DNA of 8,661 nucleotides. Origin: RGIG3528 sp045598045. GTDB taxonomy: Bacteria; Bacillota; Clostridia; Lachnospirales; Lachnospiraceae. Below, one piece after another: positions 5,980 to 8,661 of this stretch. The notes beneath the pieces were generated by a model. The model searched no databases and was not told the origin of the DNA. It worked only from the letters and a program-made list of their open reading frames with translations. The stretch lies in contig JAZLLG010000065.1 in the NCBI GenBank assembly GCA_045598045.1, positions 1-8,661 on the forward strand. Direction: 5' to 3'. The translations under genes and the position numbers were made by a program. Within the stretch, counting starts at the first letter, position 1; each line of letters starts with the position of its first letter.

Positions 5980-8547
5980 ATGAAAAACAAAAACACCAAA
6001 AACATAAATATCATTAACAAAAGAAGCATCAAGGCAGTTGTTACTATCATTGCATTGTTGGCAATCTGCACTATCTTGTTTATTCTTTTTGTCATATACT
6101 CACGAAAGGTAATGCTGAACCAGCTGCACGAAGAGTTGGAAAGCAACACTCTCGTCGACAAAAAATATCTGACATCGCAATACGACTCCTCGCTAAAGTC
6201 CATCAGGACTCTTTCTGCCATATACACCAAGGACACATATAACCTTGTGATATCTTCAGAGGTTTTATCATTGGTAACCGATGGCTCCGAATTTGATTAC
6301 GTTGCATATGCTTCTGCCGGAGGAAAACTTTTGTATGCCGACGGGACACTTCGGGAATGCCGTGACAAAGACTACTTTATAAACGGTATGAACGGTCAGT
6401 CGGGCCTGGACATCGAAGTAAACGAAGACGGTAAAACCGAGTTTATTTTCTATACTCCGCTTGCATACAAATACGGAATACTCGGAGTTTTTATCGGAGT
6501 CTACAATTCCGACTACTACGACAAGCTCCTCGCGCGCGGCTTTTCAGAACTGGATTCCTATACTTATCTGTGCTTTTATGACGGAACAGTTCTTTCCACC
6601 GATAACAAAAAGCTTTATGTTTCGAACATTCACAAACTTGATGAATTTGCGAGTTCCTCAGACCTTGCACAGGCTATTGACGAGGTTAGTTCATTCAACG
6701 ATTCGTCAAGCTTTACCACAGGTCGCGGCAGAAACACTTCCTGCCACGTTGTAACCGCAATCCCCGAATTTGAGCTTCTTCTTGTCAAATCATATCCTCC
6801 TAACGTATTGAATCAGTACTTGAGCATATTTTTTAACATTGTTCTTTCCCTTGAAATAGCTCTTGTCGGTCTTTTCCTTTTGTACACGCTCAATCTCGTT
6901 CTTAAGAACAGAAAGCAGCAAAATGCCCTGATTTTAAGAAACAAATCCACCACAAGCGTTGTTAAGGCCGCAAGTACTCTCTTCAAGCGTTTTGCAATCA
7001 TGGATTTACAAAAAGGCACATACGAGTACATCCTTATGGAAAGGGACAAGGACTTTTCCGATATCCCAGCATCCGGAAAGCTGTATGACTTACGTGATTC
7101 CATGAACATGCGTTATTCCAACGATGAAGGCCACGACGACTTTTATGATTTCATGTCTCCTGAAAACCTGCAGAAAGCTTTTCCCGACAATACAAAGTTT
7201 CATCGTTTCGAATATCCCGTAAACGGAAACAACAAGCAATGGGAACGACTTAACGTTATCCGCCTCGATTCCCAGAACGATGAAGTGAAGCGTATTCTCC
7301 TCGCAGTCGAGGACATAACAGGTCTCAAGGAAGAAGAAGAAAGAAAAGCCACTGCCCTCCAAGAGGCTTATAACAATGCCCAGGCTGCCAACAGCGCAAA
7401 GTCGGTCTTTCTTGCCAGCATGTCTCACGACATAAGAACACCTATGAACGCCATCATAGGTATGACGACCATTGCACGTTCGCACGTTGATGACAAAGCC
7501 AGAGTTGAAGACTGTCTTGACAAAATTTCCTTGTCTTCGAAGCATCTTCTCGGGCTTATCAATAACGTTCTCGACATGAGTAAAATTGAGTCCGGACGTA
7601 TCGATCTTTCGGAAACCAATTTCGATATTAACGACCTCGTCGAATCACTTCAGGTACTCGCAAAGCCTCAGGCAGATGCAAAACAGCAGACGCTTACAAT
7701 CGAAGCGAAAAATATCATCCACGAGCATGTATGTGGTGATATCGGACGTATACAGCAGATATTCGTTAACCTTATCGGTAACTCCATTAAATACACTCCC
7801 GAAAGAGGATGTATCAACTTTACGGTTACTGAACATCCGTCACAGAGTTCTGCATTCTGCAGCTATGAATTCATCATTTCCGATAACGGTATCGGAATGA
7901 GTGAAGAATTTGTCAAAAAGATTTTCGATCCGTTCACACGTGCTCAGGACAGCCGAATTAAAAATATCCAGGGCTCCGGCCTCGGTATGGCAATCACAAA
8001 GAACATCATTTCCATGATGGACGGTGACATTAAGGTTGAAAGCCACCTGAACGAAGGTACAAAAATCAGCGTTACACTTCTTCTCAAGCTTAACGTATCC
8101 GGCGTTTCGGAGAATGCGGAAGACGATACTCCTCTTAACGAGTCCTTCCCAGGAAAGAAGATTCTTCTTGTTGAGGACAATCTCCTCAATGCCGAAATCG
8201 CCATCGAGATTCTCGGAATGTATGACATAGCAGTCGAACATGAAGCAAACGGAAAACTTGCCGTAGACAAGATGATGGAAGTTCCCGACAACTACTACGA
8301 CATGATTCTTATGGACATTCAGATGCCTGTTATGAACGGCTACGAGGCAACAATCGCAATACGAGCCCTGCCCGGAGACTACGCTCATCAGGTTCCGATT
8401 ATCGCTTTGTCCGCAAACGCTTTCGAAGAAGACGTTCAAAAAGCAAAACACGCCGGCATGAACGCTCATCTCGCCAAGCCGCTTGAAACAAAGGAAATGC
8501 TTAAGGTATTCAATAAGTACTTCAATCGAGTAGGAGGCGGTGACTAA
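5980..8547 (+). CDS. Hybrid sensor histidine kinase, 3' end altered by group II intron
   Basis: A membrane hybrid kinase of 855 residues. Domains in order: transmembrane helix 1 (about 17-41); an extracellular Cache-like sensor region (about 45-275); transmembrane helix 2 (about 283-307); a PAS-like cytoplasmic region (about 330-445); a short coiled-coil linker; HisKA with the phospho-accepting His483 in SHDIRTPMNA; HATPase with Asn597 (FVNLIGNSIKY), DNGIGM at 635 and GSGLGM at 665; and a receiver domain with D733, phospho-accepting Asp779 (LMDIQMP), Ser811 and K833. All catalytic motifs are intact, so it should feed a phosphorelay; no Hpt or output protein is present here. ATG 5980 is preferred. 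GTG 5965 is also in frame, and neither has a good ribosome site. From codon 849 on, the reading frame runs into the antisense group II intron, which supplies the last residues (RVGGGD) and the TAA stop. The ligand is unknown. Confidence 0.9.
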   Translation: MKNKNTKNINIINKRSIKAVVTIIALLAICTILFILFVIYSRKVMLNQLHEELESNTLVDKKYLTSQYDSSLKSIRTLSAIYTKDTYNLVISSEVLSLVTDGSEFDYVAYASAGGKLLYADGTLRECRDKDYFINGMNGQSGLDIEVNEDGKTEFIFYTPLAYKYGILGVFIGVYNSDYYDKLLARGFSELDSYTYLCFYDGTVLSTDNKKLYVSNIHKLDEFASSSDLAQAIDEVSSFNDSSSFTTGRGRNTSCHVVTAIPEFELLLVKSYPPNVLNQYLSIFFNIVLSLEIALVGLFLLYTLNLVLKNRKQQNALILRNKSTTSVVKAASTLFKRFAIMDLQKGTYEYILMERDKDFSDIPASGKLYDLRDSMNMRYSNDEGHDDFYDFMSPENLQKAFPDNTKFHRFEYPVNGNNKQWERLNVIRLDSQNDEVKRILLAVEDITGLKEEEERKATALQEAYNNAQAANSAKSVFLASMSHDIRTPMNAIIGMTTIARSHVDDKARVEDCLDKISLSSKHLLGLINNVLDMSKIESGRIDLSETNFDINDLVESLQVLAKPQADAKQQTLTIEAKNIIHEHVCGDIGRIQQIFVNLIGNSIKYTPERGCINFTVTEHPSQSSAFCSYEFIISDNGIGMSEEFVKKIFDPFTRAQDSRIKNIQGSGLGMAITKNIISMMDGDIKVESHLNEGTKISVTLLLKLNVSGVSENAEDDTPLNESFPGKKILLVEDNLLNAEIAIEILGMYDIAVEHEANGKLAVDKMMEVPDNYYDMILMDIQMPVMNGYEATIAIRALPGDYAHQVPIIALSANAFEEDVQKAKHAGMNAHLAKPLETKEMLKVFNKYFNRVGGGD

Positions 8548-8594
8548 CCGCCGTCCTCTCACAGCACCGTACGTACCGTTCGGTATACGGCGCT
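8525..8594 (-). ncRNA. Group II intron domains V and VI
   Basis: On the minus strand, domain V (8593-8564, or 8594-8563 with one more pair) is an 8-bp stem beginning GCGCCGTA, a 4-bp upper stem, a GAAC loop and the diagnostic two-base CG bulge. The catalytic triad position reads CGC where many group II introns have AGC. Domain VI (8560-8525) pairs GAG/CTC, AGGA/TCCT and GGCGGT/ACCGCC with loop TAGTC. A single bulged A at 8531, seven bases from the 3' end, is the expected branch point. The intron ends ...CTCGAT at 8525. Confidence 0.9.
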
Positions 8595-8595
8595 T

Positions 8596-8661
8596 TCAAT
8601 AGTTGACGTGCACAGACTGATAAGCTGTGGCTAAATCATAAAAGCCACTGTTTATCAGTCT
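8596..8661 (-). CDS. Probable C-terminal end of the group II intron reverse transcriptase/maturase
   Basis: An open frame enters from the right edge and ends at TGA (8598-8596), a few bases before domain V, which is where intron-encoded proteins in domain IV usually stop. The visible 21 codons include LINSGFYDLATAYQ and finish VHVNY. The pattern of a glycine-aromatic turn followed by a Tyr-rich tail resembles the ends of group II maturases as I remember them. The stretch is too short for proof, and it also forms a strong inverted repeat (8614-8661), so the open frame might be incidental. Confidence 0.5.
   Translation of the reverse strand, partial: RLINSGFYDLATAYQSVHVNY
8614..8661. repeat. 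Inverted repeat ending at the window edge
   Basis: A 19-nt arm at 8614-8632 (AGACTGATAA...GTGGCT) is matched in inverted orientation by 8643-8661, 17 of 19 positions identical, with a 10-nt loop. It lies in intron domain IV or the end of its reading frame. The outer end of the second arm is the last base of the window. Confidence 0.7.

Larger units (their letters stand above)
8525..8661 (-). mobile_element. Group II intron, 3' part, partial
   Basis: The 3' end of a retroelement whose remainder lies to the right of the window. Domains V and VI fold well, so the end looks intact. It is inserted antisense to the sensor kinase gene, at about 8524/8525, near the last codons of the receiver domain. 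Because the splicing strand is opposite to the kinase mRNA, the intron cannot be spliced out of that message. It may be another copy of the family seen at 1-131, but the two ends do not overlap and cannot be compared. Confidence 0.9.

Noticed and set aside
5844..6236. 130-codon minus-strand frame in front of yhhN
   Set aside because: Antisense to the kinase N-terminus and running over both divergent promoters; its hydrophobic run mirrors the kinase transmembrane helix.
7090..7545. 151-codon minus-strand open frame
   Set aside because: Shadow of the HisKA region of the sensor kinase; no domain and no ribosome site.
7840..8562. 240-codon minus-strand open frame at the right end
   Set aside because: Antisense to the ATPase and receiver domains of the kinase; the translation is a typical shadow with no family resemblance. 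It starts within the intron domain VI region.
1..8661. CRISPR array, tRNA, rRNA, phage or defence genes
   Set aside because: I saw no regularly spaced repeats, tRNA cloverleaf, rRNA stretch or recognisable phage/defence protein.

Overview
The window looks like chromosomal DNA of a low-to-mid GC Firmicute, most likely a clostridium of the Lachnospiraceae type. The grounds are strong AAGGAGG-type ribosome sites, SigA promoters with TATAAT boxes, a tandem glycine riboswitch in front of an AGCS symporter, a large Cache/PAS hybrid sensor kinase, and group II introns. This placement is inference from gene style. No rRNA or marker gene is present.

Both ends of the window lie inside group II introns, both on the minus strand. 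The left end (1-131) is the 5' part of one intron, starting with GTGCG at 131 and placed just behind the intrinsic terminator of the symporter gene. The right end (8525-8661) is the 3' part of an intron: domain V, domain VI with a bulged branch-point A, and probably the last 21 codons of its reverse transcriptase. Opposite halves of an intron in the same orientation at the two ends suggest a contig that stops at a multi-copy intron.

Between the introns are five host genes. Four read leftward: a lysoplasmalogenase-like YhhN membrane protein and a MOFRL-type glycerate 2-kinase, which overlap by 4 nt and share a promoter near 5848-5876; a sodium:solute symporter (SSS) with its own promoter and a row of three GCTTTAAAGC operator-like sites; and a sodium:alanine/glycine symporter (AGCS) behind a tandem glycine riboswitch. 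The fifth, a hybrid histidine kinase, reads rightward from a promoter divergent to that of yhhN. Its last codons and stop codon come from the antisense group II intron inserted in its 3' end.

Functionally this is a small nutrient-uptake and central-metabolism neighbourhood: glycine/alanine uptake under glycine control, a second Na+-coupled transporter under a probable repressor, glycerate phosphorylation, and a membrane sensor kinase of unknown ligand. I see no evidence of a new multi-gene defence or mobile system. The points most worth following are the intron-altered kinase end, the operator array, and the riboswitch control of the symporter.
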